NCBI GenBank assembly: GCA_963818725.1
Contig: CAWFTU010000014.1
Span: 868,001-932,000, forward strand
Direction: 5' to 3'
From: DATFDN01 sp963818725
GTDB lineage: Bacteria; Pseudomonadota; Alphaproteobacteria; Acetobacterales; Acetobacteraceae
DNA length: 64,000 nucleotides
Part shown: positions 40,422 to 48,871 of the stretch, in pieces
Layout of the letters: each line of letters starts with the position of its first letter
Position numbering within the stretch: position 1 is the stretch's first letter
Translations under genes and position numbers: made by a program
The notes under the pieces: model-generated
The model's database searches: none
The model's input: only the letters and a program-made list of their open reading frames with translations
What the model was told of the DNA's origin: nothing

Positions 40422-41588
40422 CGTCGCTCCTGATCCGCGGCATACTCGCCGCTTTCAGGCACGGTTTCCACTTATCGACCTGTCCGAATTTGGCCGGCCA
40501 CCTCTGCAGTCCTTGACCCAGAGGCGATCGGCGACGACGCAAGAGGCTTGGTTGACCTTGGCCTCGAACAGGGCGACGCGCCGGGTCAGGTCGTCGGCCG
40601 TGGCGTGGCAGTGATGGTAGGTGACGTCCTCGCGCAGCCAGCGCCACAGCGCCTCGACCGGCATCAGGTCCGGGCTGTAGCCCGGCAGCGGCATGAGCGT
40701 GATGCCCAGGCTGGCAGCGGCGGCCCATACCGCCTTGGCCCGGTGACAGGGCACACCGCCCAGATCACGACGAGCATGCCATCGGGGAACTCGGCACGGA
40801 GCCGGTGCAGCACATCGATCGTGTGTTCGCCGTTGGCCCGTGCATAGGGCCATAGCCGCACCTGGCCTTCGTTGTAGAGGTAGAGGCCGTAGAGCGAGAC
40901 CCTGGCGGCGAGGCCGGGCGAGCAGGAGGCCACGTGGAAGCGCTTGCCGCGCTCGCCCCAGCCGTAGCCGAGATCGGCGTCCTGGTGGATGTGCGCCTCG
41001 TCGAGGTGGACCAGCACGTGCCGATCGCGCTGGGCGCTGTCCAGCACCGGCCGTAGCCGGTCGAGAAAGGCGGCGCGCCGTTCGGGATCGGCGCGACCGA
41101 GCAGCTTGCGGGCTTTCTTCCACGACAGGTCCAGCCGGTGCAGGGCAGCGCGGATGGTCTCGCGGCAGCAGGGACGGCCGAACCGCGCCCGCACGCAGCC
41201 GACCAGGCGCTTGAGCGTCCAGCGCGGCGGCGGATCAGCTCCGGCTACGGATGGGCTGGCCGCAGCCTGCTGGGCCGCACGGAGCTCTGCGCCGAGTACG
41301 GCGGCGATGGCGGGACAAAGGGGGGACGGCCGCCAGTGCGTCGGTAGGTCAGCGCCTCGGGGCCACGCTCGTTGTAGAGGTGCAGCCACTCCATCACGGT
41401 CTGCGGGTGGCGGCCAGTGCGTTCGGCAACCTGCGTGGCGCAACTCTCTTCGGTGATCTCGTAAAGCGCCAAGAAGCGCTCGCGAGTGCGTTGATGGGCA
41501 GCGCTCGTTGCGAGCCGACGCAGGTCCTCCGGCGTCTGGCCCCACCGGGCATGGTCAACGCGCAGCATGACAGGAGCGAACAAGGCTA

Positions 41589-42118
41589 AGTTTCATCATC
41601 CCCTGGAGATAGGGACCCTGCCTCCAAAACCACACCTCTCAAACCGGACGGGGTTTAGAACCTCCCTCCTCGAGGTCTCCCGACAGTTCCCCTAAAACTT
41701 CTTCCGCCTTCGTCGGGTCCGTCGTTCCGAACACCTCTGTCATCACATCTCTCCATCCAAACCGACACTGTTCCCTTGGACGGCCCATCCGCCCAACATT
41801 TCGTAAATGCCTGAAGGACTCGGCCGAGATCTATGATGTAGCTCACGCCTGACCCAACTTAAACAGTGCGGGAAAGCAACTCTTTGGCATCACTCAGGAA
41901 ATCGAGAAGATATGCGTTTTGTGGTGCCACGCCCTCGATGTCCGCTGAATCGGCTCCGCCAAGGCCTTGTAGCCAAAGGGCTTTCCAAGCCGAAGAGAGG
42001 CGTGGCACCACATTGAGGGCAATTTCCCGATTTAGCGTGTAGTTCCAGTGAGTTCGCGTTTGCGCACTGTTTAACTCGGGCCTGAAAATATGTTTGATCG
42101 AGGGTCGGACCATGCGCC
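41589..42118. other. AT-richer non-mobile stretch between IS630 copy 2 and IS701
   Basis: About 530 bases of lower GC than the surroundings, matching the composition of the acetyltransferase-like fusion gene. It would hold that gene's upstream region. A short minus-strand frame at 41655-41846 starts with GTG and has no recognisable features. CCAGGGGATGATG just upstream of the IS630 junction could be the original start region of the fusion gene. Confidence 0.4.
41859..42113 (-). CDS. Small hypothetical protein
   Basis: 84 residues from ATG 42113 (an upstream GTG at 42125 lies in the IS701 end). Contains THWNYTLNREIALNVVPRLS and NAYLLDFLSDAKELL. Lower GC than the neighbours. Family not recognised. 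The IS701 insertion removed or displaced whatever lay upstream, so it may be a truncated gene. Confidence 0.35.
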   Translation of the reverse strand: MVRPSIKHIFRPELNSAQTRTHWNYTLNREIALNVVPRLSSAWKALWLQGLGGADSADIEGVAPQNAYLLDFLSDAKELLSRTV

Positions 42119-42122
42119 TTAG

Positions 42123-43551
42123 CACTACCTGGGCACTTCTAAATCGGCTTTAGCGTGCCTAGCTGCTGGCTGGTCAGCTTGGCAGGAGGTGGCGATGGCC
42201 GACCTCTGCGGTGCCGGGAGCGATCTGGATCGCTGGTTGGCGCCCTTCCTCGATGCGCTCGGGCACAAGAAGCGTCAGCGCTGGGCGCCGCTTTACCTAC
42301 GCGGGCTGATGGGTCCGGGCGAGCGCAAGAGCCTGCAGCCGATGTCGGCGCAGTTAGGTCTGTCGGGGCATGACCAGCTCCACCACTTCATCAGCAGCCC
42401 GGTCTGGGGCGACGGCCCGCTGTGGCGTGTGCTGGCCGAGCGGGCGGACCGGCTGCTGGGTGGACCTGGGGCGGTGCTGGTAGTCGACGACACGGCGCTG
42501 CCCAAAAAGGGCGAGCTCTCGGTGGGCGTGGCCCGGCAATACTGCGGTGCCCTGGGCAAGCAAGCGAACTGTCAGGCGCTGGTCTCGCTGACCCTGGCCC
42601 AAGGTGAGGTGCTCGTCCCCGTAGGTCTGCGCCTGTTCCTGCCGCAGGAGTGGACCTCCGAGCCCGAGCGTTGCGCCCGAGCCGGCGTGCCCGAGGCCGA
42701 GGTGATGGCGCGCAGCAAGGGCGAGATCGCGCTAGCCGAGCTAGATCGGCTGCGGGCGGCCAGGATGCGCTTCGGCACCGTGCTGGCGGACGCCGGGTTT
42801 GGCATGAGCGCCGAGTTCCGCCACGGGCTCGACGAGCGGCGGTTGCTCTGAGCGGTGGGCATCCCGCGCACCCAGAAGGTCTACACCACCAAGGTCCGAC
42901 TGCGTTGGCCGCAGGCGCGGACAGGACGGCCTCGCAAGACACCCAAGCGAAAAGCCCCGCGACGTCAGACAGGTTCTGGCGGCGGCGAAATGGCGCCGGG
43001 TGACATGGCGACGGGGAACCAAGGGTGCGCTTGCCGAGCGCTTCGCGGCCGTTCGCGTGCGGGTGGGTGACGGGCCGATCACCCGGACATCGCGTCACCT
43101 GCCCGGCGAGGAGGCCTGGCTGATGGGCGAGTGGCGCGCGAATGGCATGCGTAAATACTATCTCAGCAATCTGCCGCCGGGCACACCGAAGCGCGCGCTC
43201 GCGGCCGCGATTAAGGCGCGCTGGGTATGCGAGCAAGCGCACCAGCAGCTCAAACAAGAGTTGGGCCTCGGCCACTTCGAGGGGCGGTCATGGACTGGCC
43301 TGCACCGGCACGCGCTGATGACCTGCATCGCCTTCGCCTACCTACAGCACCTGCGCCTCAGAGCCGCTTGCAGGCGGGGGGAAAAGCGGCAGATTGCTCC
43401 TGACCGGCACGGCACCCCCACGGCCCAGCTTGCCCGCCGTGCGCCGGGCCATCACCGGCCGGCTGTTCGCGCAGTTCATCAAACCCGTCCGATGTCCGCA
43501 CTACAGGCATCGCTTCCGACCAGTTCCTACCTCCAACGTGCCCAGGTAGTG
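42123..43551 (+). mobile_element. IS701-family insertion sequence
   Basis: 1429 bases. Inverted ends CACTACCTGGGCAC, flanked by TTAG at 42119-42122 and 43552-43555. This four-base duplication fits the YTAR preference known for the family. Confidence 0.88.
42195..43549 (+). pseudogene. IS701-family transposase with a nonsense codon and frameshifts
   Basis: ATG 42195 behind AGGAGG. The first 219 residues include LVVDDTALPKKGELSVGVA and VLADAGFGMSAEFRHG. A TGA at about 42849 stands where relatives have a tryptophan (LLWAVGIP). The frame shifts near 42970 (CAGACAGG) and continues LAAAKWRRVTWRRGTKGAL, then QQLKQELGLGHFEGRSW. It changes again near 43390 before LPAVRRAITGRLFAQFI. Three lesions: certainly inactive. 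Confidence 0.88.
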
Positions 43552-43641
43552 TTAGATCGCCCCGGCATAGGCGTGGCGAATTTTGTCGAAGCTGGCCGCA
43601 TCGAATTTGATGATCTTGCCTTGGTCGCGGCCGACCGCCGT
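43552..43641 (-). pseudogene. C-terminal scrap of an unidentified gene
   Basis: A minus-strand frame reads FTAVGRDQGKIIKFDAASFD and then KIRHAYAGAI before TAA, which overlaps the IS701 target TTAG. The codon pattern looks coding, but only about 30 residues remain and I cannot name the family. It lies directly after the fumarase-like tail. Confidence 0.3.
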
Positions 43642-43673
43642 GAACGCCAGAACGCCGGCGCATGCCCGGCTGG

Positions 43674-43898
43674 TCAGGCCATCGCTGCCGCCCGTCGCTC
43701 CGCGATGCGGCCTCGCCATTCGGCCGGGCCGACCGCGTGGACCGAGACGCCGTTGGCGCTGGCCGCCACCGTGACCGGCCTGTCCTCGACAACGAACCCG
43801 GAGAACACGGCGACCGAGCGGATACCCGGCTCCGCGCAGGCGCGCGCGATGCGGATCGCGACCTCGCCGCGATTGGCGATCAGGAGGCGGGCGATCAC
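43674..43898 (-). pseudogene. Chimera: biotin carboxylase N-terminus fused to fumarase C-terminus
   Basis: 74 residues. The first 33 (MIARLLIANRGEVAIRIARA, then CAEPGIRSVAVFS) are the start of a biotin carboxylase subunit. The remaining part (FVVEDRPVTVAASANGVSVH to the end AERRAAAMA) matches the last 40 residues of the fumarase at 32421. The fusion is in frame but lacks every catalytic part of both enzymes. The start codon lies 6 bases after the enoyl-CoA hydratase stop, which suits an original hydratase-carboxylase operon. Interpreted as a deletion junction. Confidence 0.85.
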
Positions 43899-43904
43899 GG
43901 CGAC

Positions 43905-44723
43905 TCAGCGCCCCTGGAACCGCGGCGGGCGCTTCTCCAGGAACGCGGTCAAGCCCTCCTGGTGGTCCTCGGTCCGCACCATGTCGGCGATCGCCTCCGC
44001 CTCGCGGTGCGACTGCTCGTCCCAGCTATTGTCGAGCGACGAGCGGATGAGCTGCTTGGCGCGACCGAGCGCGAGCGTCGGCCCGTCTGCGAGCCGCCGC
44101 GCCACCTTCAGGGTCGCATCGGCCAGCTCGTCGCGCGGCACCACCCAGTTGAGCAGGCCGAACTCCCGCGCCCTTTGCGCGTCGAACCGCTCGCCGAGCA
44201 GCGCGATCTCCAGCGCGCGCCGCTCGCCCACGATGCGCGGCAGGAAATAGCTCGCGCCGCCGTCCGCGGACAGCCCGATGTGCCGATAGGCCAGCGTGAA
44301 CAGCGCGTCGTCGCTGGCGATCGCGAGATCGGAGGCCATGACCAGGCTCAGCCCGAAGCCCGCCACCGCGCCGTGGATCGAGGCCAGCACGGGCTTTGGC
44401 ATGCGGCGCAGGTGGTAGATCACCTGGTGCGCGCTGACGACCCGCGCCTCGAAGCCCCGGAAATAGGCCGCCTGGTCGCCGGAGCGCAGCGCCTCGTTGA
44501 ACTCCTTGATGTTCCCGCCGGCCATGAAGTGCCGCCCGTTGCCGCGGATCACCACGCAGCGAACGGCCGGATCGTGCTCGAAGGCGGCGGTCGCCTCGAA
44601 CAGCAAATCCTTCATCTCGCGCGACAGCGTGTTCAGCTCCTCGGGCCGGTTCAGCGTGATCCAGCCGATCCCGTCCTTCACTTCCGTAACGACATGCGCC
44701 GTGCCTTCCGCCGTCGCGCTCAT
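43905..44723 (-). CDS. Enoyl-CoA hydratase/isomerase family protein
   Basis: 272 residues. Crotonase signatures LNRPEELNTLS, IRGNGRHFMAGGNIKEF (oxyanion hole), VAGFGLSLVMASDLAIA and YRHIGLSADGGASYFLPR. Cytoplasmic hydration or isomerisation of an acyl-CoA. It lies directly upstream of the biotin carboxylase remnant, as in branched-chain or terpenoid acyl-CoA carboxylase operons, and divergently from an acyl-CoA ligase. Exact substrate unknown. Confidence 0.88.
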   Translation of the reverse strand: MSATAEGTAHVVTEVKDGIGWITLNRPEELNTLSREMKDLLFEATAAFEHDPAVRCVVIRGNGRHFMAGGNIKEFNEALRSGDQAAYFRGFEARVVSAHQVIYHLRRMPKPVLASIHGAVAGFGLSLVMASDLAIASDDALFTLAYRHIGLSADGGASYFLPRIVGERRALEIALLGERFDAQRAREFGLLNWVVPRDELADATLKVARRLADGPTLALGRAKQLIRSSLDNSWDEQSHREAEAIADMVRTEDHQEGLTAFLEKRPPRFQGR

Positions 44724-44823
44724 TCCCGTTCTCCTGGTTGCGGGCCGCGCGCAAGTGAGCCAGACCGGGGCATGGGTGGCAATCTCGGCCCAGCCCTGTC
44801 ACCATTTTGCCGGGAGGAACGAA

Positions 44824-46518
44824 ATGGACGAAGTCGCCATCCTGTCCACGCTGCACGCGCTCTGGGAGAAGAACTGGCCGCCGGCGGTCCCGCGCACGCC
44901 GCAGTACCCGTGCGGCGAGATCCCGCTCAGCGATTATCTGCGCGAGTGGGCGCGGCGCCAGCCGGACGTTCCTGCCGTGGTGTTCTACGGAACCGAGATC
45001 GGCTACGCGGAGCTGGACCGGCTGAGCGACCATTTCGCGGCCCTGATCGCGCGGCACGGCGCGAAGGCAGGAGACCGGATCGCGGTGTTCCTGCCGAACT
45101 GCCCGCAATTCCTCATCGCGTTCTTCGGCATCCTCAAGGCGGGCTGCGCGCATGTGCCCGTCAATCCGTTGTTCAAGCAGCACGAGCTGCTCCACGAGCT
45201 GAACGACGCTGGGACCGAGATCATCGTCGTGCAGGACCAGCTCATGGGGCTGGTCGAGGCGGTGCGGCCGCGGACGAGGCTGCGCACCGTGATGGTCACA
45301 AGCCTGCAGGAGATAATTCCCGAGCGTCCCGCCTTCGACGTGCACCCCACGATGCTCGCCCCGCGAACCGAATGGCCCGGGACATTGGACCTGATGCCGG
45401 CGTTGCGCGAGGTGCGGGAGCCGCCGCCCGCGCACCGCGCCGAGCTCGATGCGCTCGCGGCCTTGAACTACACGAGCGGCACCACCGGGATGCCGAAAGG
45501 CTGCGAGCACACCCAGCGCGACATGATCTACACCGCGGCGACGGCAAACACCTGCGCGCTGCGCCTCGCGCCGCGGGAGGTGTGCTTGTGTTTTGCGCCG
45601 GTGTTCTGGATCGCCGGCGAGGACATGGGAATCATTTTCCCGGTGTTCGCCGGCGCGACATGCGTGCTGATGGCGCGCTGGGACGCGGTCGGGTTCATGC
45701 AGGCGGTGGAGCGGTACCGGGTCTCGCAGGTCTGGATGCTGGTCGACAGCGTCGCCGAGGTGCTGGACCACCCCGACGCCGCGCGGTACGATCTGCGCTC
45801 GCTGCAAAAAGTGTCGGCGTCCTCGCTGCTGAGGAAGATGAGCATCGATTATCGCAACCGCTGGCGCGCGCTGACCGGCGGCACGCTCACCGAGCCCGCC
45901 TATGGCATGACCGAGACGCAGACCTTCGACGCCTTCACCCTCGGCCTTCAGGACGACGACCTCGACCTCAAGGCGCAACCGACGTTCGTCGGACTGCCGG
46001 TGCCGGGCACCGAGATCCTGATCCGCGACTTCGAGACTGGCGTGCCGCTGCCGCTCGGGGCCGAGGGCGAGATCACCATCCGCTCGCCATCGGTGACGAA
46101 GGGATACTGGCAGAGGCCCGAGGCCACCGCGGAGGCGTTCATCGGCGACTGGCTTCGCACCGGCGACATCGGCGTGTTCGACGAGCGGGGGTTCCTGCGC
46201 TATCTCGGCCGGCGCAAGGAGATGCTGAAGGTCCGCGGCATGAGTGTGTTCCCGGCCGAAATCGAGGCGATCCTGTGCAAGCACTCGGACGTGCTTGCCG
46301 CTGGGGTGATCGGCCAGTCCGATCCGGACAAGGGCCAGATCCCTGTCGCCGCCGTCACGCTCAAGCCTGGCGCGACACTGGGCGAGAGCGAGCTGGCAAC
46401 GTGGTGCCGCGAGAACATGGCGACCTACAAGGTGCCACGCATCCGCATCCTGGGCAGCCTGCCCATGACCGCGACGGGCAAGGTCAAGAAGGAGGAGCTG
46501 GCGAAGCTGCTGGACTAG
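44824..46518 (+). CDS. AMP-dependent acyl-CoA synthetase/ligase
   Basis: 564 residues; ATG 44824 behind GGGAGGAACGAA. Adenylation motifs: LNYTSGTTGMPKGCEHT (P-loop), AYGMTETQTFD, WLRTGDIGVFDERGFLRYLG, RRKEMLKVRGMSVFPAEIE and the acylation lysine in MTATGKVKKEEL. Activates a carboxylic acid to its CoA thioester; divergent pairing with an enoyl-CoA hydratase suggests acyl catabolism. An IS5-type element sits in the stop codon: TA is target and G is the first IS base. The sequence past the element would give TAA. Confidence 0.9.
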   Translation: MDEVAILSTLHALWEKNWPPAVPRTPQYPCGEIPLSDYLREWARRQPDVPAVVFYGTEIGYAELDRLSDHFAALIARHGAKAGDRIAVFLPNCPQFLIAFFGILKAGCAHVPVNPLFKQHELLHELNDAGTEIIVVQDQLMGLVEAVRPRTRLRTVMVTSLQEIIPERPAFDVHPTMLAPRTEWPGTLDLMPALREVREPPPAHRAELDALAALNYTSGTTGMPKGCEHTQRDMIYTAATANTCALRLAPREVCLCFAPVFWIAGEDMGIIFPVFAGATCVLMARWDAVGFMQAVERYRVSQVWMLVDSVAEVLDHPDAARYDLRSLQKVSASSLLRKMSIDYRNRWRALTGGTLTEPAYGMTETQTFDAFTLGLQDDDLDLKAQPTFVGLPVPGTEILIRDFETGVPLPLGAEGEITIRSPSVTKGYWQRPEATAEAFIGDWLRTGDIGVFDERGFLRYLGRRKEMLKVRGMSVFPAEIEAILCKHSDVLAAGVIGQSDPDKGQIPVAAVTLKPGATLGESELATWCRENMATYKVPRIRILGSLPMTATGKVKKEELAKLLD

Positions 46519-47381
46519 GGTCTGTCGTCCCTTGAATACCTTCATTGTTCTACCCAGCGTCGCCGATTTACTCCGAGTGGAGGTGAACAATGCAGGTCTT
46601 GAGTGACGCGCAATGGGACGTGCTGCGACCGCTTGTTGAAGCGGTTCGCCCGCGCGGCAAGACGCCGCACCGCGATCTGCGTCGCACGATCGAGGCTATC
46701 ATCTGGCGACACCAGAACGGCGCCAAGTGGCGCAGCGTCCCCGCCGAATTGGGACCGTGGTGGGGTGCGGCGCAGACCTTCATCCGATGGGCGAAGAAGG
46801 GCGTCTGGGAACGGCTGCTGGACCTGGTGCGGCAGTCCGGGATCAGCTTTGGCATGGTGTTTCTGGATGGCACGAACATCCGCGCCCATCAGAAGGCGGC
46901 GGGTGCGGCCAAAAACGACAAGCTGCGGCGCAGAGCGACAGCCGTGAGGCGCTGGGCCGGTCTCGGGGCGGCTATGGCACCAAAGCTTGCGTGATCGCCG
47001 ACGGGGCCGGACGCGCCATCGCCTTCGCGCTCGCCCCAGGCCAGGCGCATGAACTGCCACTGGCCCCCGGTCTGCTCAGCTGCCTGTCCGACATCCCAGG
47101 CTGGGTCGTCGGCGATCGCGGCCTCGCCTCCCATGCGTTCCGCGCCCTGATTTGGGACAGCGGCGCCCGTCCCGCGATCCCGTCCAAGCGCAACGAGGAG
47201 CCGATCGCCTGCCCGCCCTGGATCTACCAGAACCGCAACCTCGTCGAGCGGCTCTGGGCGCGACTGAAAGAGTGGCGGGCCGTCGCCACCCGCTATGAGA
47301 AGACCGCCCGCTCCTTCATGGGCGTGCTCTGCATGGCAGCAACAATGGACTGGTTCAAAGTCCCCAAGAGATGACAGGCCC
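46518..47381 (+). mobile_element. IS5-family (IS427-type) insertion sequence
   Basis: 864 bases. Ends GGGTCTGTCGTCCCTTG and the complement of AAGAGATGACAGGCCC. Flanked by TA at 46516-46517 and 47382-47383, the small duplication typical of the IS427 group. Inserted in the stop codon of the acyl-CoA ligase. Confidence 0.88.
46590..47374 (+). CDS. IS5-family transposase, two frames (probable programmed frameshift)
   Basis: First frame from ATG 46590 has LSDAQWDVLRPLVEAVRPRG, TIEAIIWRHQNGAKWRSVP and the catalytic aspartate in GMVFLDGTNIRAHQKAAG. After an A-run at 46911-46915 (GCCAAAAAC) the second frame, shifted by -1, reads SREALGRSRGGYGTKACV, VVGDRGLASHAF and NLVERLWARLKEWRAVATRY. Two overlapping frames joined at an A-rich site are common in the IS427 group, so this may be functional. 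Confidence 0.85.
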
Positions 47382-48133
47382 TAATACCACCCCAGTCTGA
47401 TGACAGCATGTGGTGGGGAGCGTACATTAGCACCGAACGGCCAACACCGCCGGAGTGGCAAATTCGGTTGACGGACCGCCATCTTACGGAAGGCTTGTCT
47501 CGAACAAGAGACAAACAGAAGTCGTGTCCGCCTCAAGATGAGCTACTGCGGGGCCGGATCACAGACCGGCCTGATCGGCTCATGTCCCAGCACCTTGCGC
47601 ACGAATGCCAGCGCGTCCGGAAACGAAGCACCCACCGAGTCCACGTGGTTCCGCCGGGTGTAGAGATGGGCCTCGACGGTCGTTCCTGCGGCGCAGGCGG
47701 CGTGCACCAGCGCAACCTGGATGTGCGGCGGCACATCGACACCCTTCCCGCCGGTGGCCACGAACAGCGGTACCGGCAGCTTCAGAGTCGGGTATTCCAA
47801 ATAGGGCCGGATCGGCGGATACATCGCGGCCCAGTCCGGGCCGTGTGCGGCGGCGCGCGACAAACCGGCCGCCAGCACGTCCGACATCAGGGAATACACG
47901 CAAGTGGTTCGCGCCTGGGCCAGGAGCGGCAGCGCCCGTGCGGAAATGTCAATCGGCGTCGAACTTTGACCCCGGATCGGCGTCCAATCGTGACCCCGTG
48001 TTGTTTGCTTGTGCCGGTAGTCCATAGGGGAGACCCTCGCGTTGCGGAGTGCCCATGCAGAGGCTGACGCAGCGGCGCGCGGGGGCTCCCCCGTGGACCC
48101 ACCGGTGCAAGCCCTGGCGGTTGCTTGTGAAGC

Positions 48134-48871
48134 TCAGGCGCGGTTCTTGAAGCGCCAGCTGTCGTTGCCGGTCTCGACGATGTCGCAGTGATGGGTTGGG
48201 CGATCCAGCGGCGCGGTGGTCATCTTGGCGTCGCCCGCGAACACGCTCGGCCATTCACCAAAGGCGAGGTTCGTGGTGACGATCACCGAGGTGCGTTCGT
48301 AAAGGCGACTGACGGTGTGGAACAACAGTTGCCCGCCGACTTGGGCGAACGGCAGGTAGCCGAGCTCGTCGAGGACCACGAAGTCGAGACGGGTCAGGAA
48401 GTCGGCGAGGCGTCCCTGACGTCCAGCGCGGCCCTCAGCCTCGAGGCGGTTGACCAGGTCGACGGTGTTGAAGAAGCGCCCGCGCGATCCGGCACGGATG
48501 CAGCTTCGCGCGATCGCGATGGCCAAGTGCGTTTTGCCGGAACCGGTTCCGCCGACCAGGGCCACGTTACGCTGTTGCGCGACGAAGTTGCCGCCGGCGA
48601 GATCGCGCACCAGGCTCTCGTCGATCGGCGTTCCCTTGAAGGCGAAGTCGTCGAGATCCTTGGCGAGCGGCAGCTTGGCGATGGTCATCTGGCACCTGAT
48701 CGAGCGTGCCTGCTTCTCGGATATCTCGGCCTTGAGCAGGTCGCCGACGAAGCGCTGCGGTTCGTGCTTGCGCTTGATCGCCGCGGCCAGGGCCTCGTCA
48801 CAGGCGCCCCTCATGCCGAAGAGCTTCAGCGTGCCCATCATGTCGAGGACTTCGGTCCGCTCCATGCTCAT
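48134..48871 (-). CDS. istB: IS21-family helper ATPase IstB
   Basis: 245 residues from ATG 48871 (MSMERTEVLDMMGTLKLFG); its ATG overlaps the istA stop as ATGA. Walker A in VALVGGTGSGKTHLAIAIA, Walker B in LDFVVLDELGYLPF and a sensor region TNLAFGEWPSVF. DnaA/DnaC-like AAA+ ATPase that assists the IstA transposase. Confidence 0.93.
   Translation of the reverse strand: MSMERTEVLDMMGTLKLFGMRGACDEALAAAIKRKHEPQRFVGDLLKAEISEKQARSIRCQMTIAKLPLAKDLDDFAFKGTPIDESLVRDLAGGNFVAQQRNVALVGGTGSGKTHLAIAIARSCIRAGSRGRFFNTVDLVNRLEAEGRAGRQGRLADFLTRLDFVVLDELGYLPFAQVGGQLLFHTVSRLYERTSVIVTTNLAFGEWPSVFAGDAKMTTAPLDRPTHHCDIVETGNDSWRFKNRA

Larger units (their letters stand above)
39141..40505 (-). mobile_element. IS3-family insertion sequence nested in IS630 copy 2
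   Basis: 1365 bases. Ends AGAGGTGGTCGGC and the complement of AGAGGTGGCCGGC, with a longer imperfect repeat including TCGATAAGTGGA further in. Flanked by GCA at 39138-39140 and 40506-40508. A 3-base duplication is typical of IS3, and the host transposase frame is restored on removal. Confidence 0.85.
39099..41583 (-). pseudogene. IS630-family transposase (copy 2), frameshifted and interrupted by IS3
   Basis: Starts around 41583 with ATQVAERTGRHPQTVMEWLH. The middle part is in another frame (SWKKARKLLGRADPERRAAF, LVHLDEAHIHQDADLGYGWG). The last part is in a third frame (LMPLPGYSPDLMPVEALWRW, VVADRLWVKD). The IS3 element then intervenes and the end LDPEEEKLRFSN plus TAG lies at about 39135-39099. 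Removing IS3 with one GCA rejoins VKD-C-LDPEEE in frame. Two frameshifts plus the insertion make it dead. Confidence 0.78.
39102..41586 (-). mobile_element. IS630-family insertion sequence (copy 2), carrying a nested IS3
   Basis: Flanking TA dinucleotides at 39100-39101 and 41587-41588. Net length without the nested IS3 is about 1117 bases, normal for IS630. Terminal repeats are weak. It lies at or just inside the 5' end of the acetyltransferase-like fusion gene. Its transposase stop codon is completed by the target TA. Confidence 0.7.

Noticed and set aside
39174..40481. Alternative IS3 borders with CCT as duplication and TCGATAAGTGGA as end
   Set aside because: Using the outer ends (AGAGGTGG, duplication GCA) restores the interrupted IS630 transposase frame, which the inner borders do not.
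43662..46535. Very long open frame (957 codons) on the plus strand and an 854-codon frame opposite it
   Set aside because: They are shadows of the enoyl-CoA hydratase and acyl-CoA ligase genes. Their products are Arg/Ala/Gly-rich with no domains, a usual effect of high GC at third codon positions.
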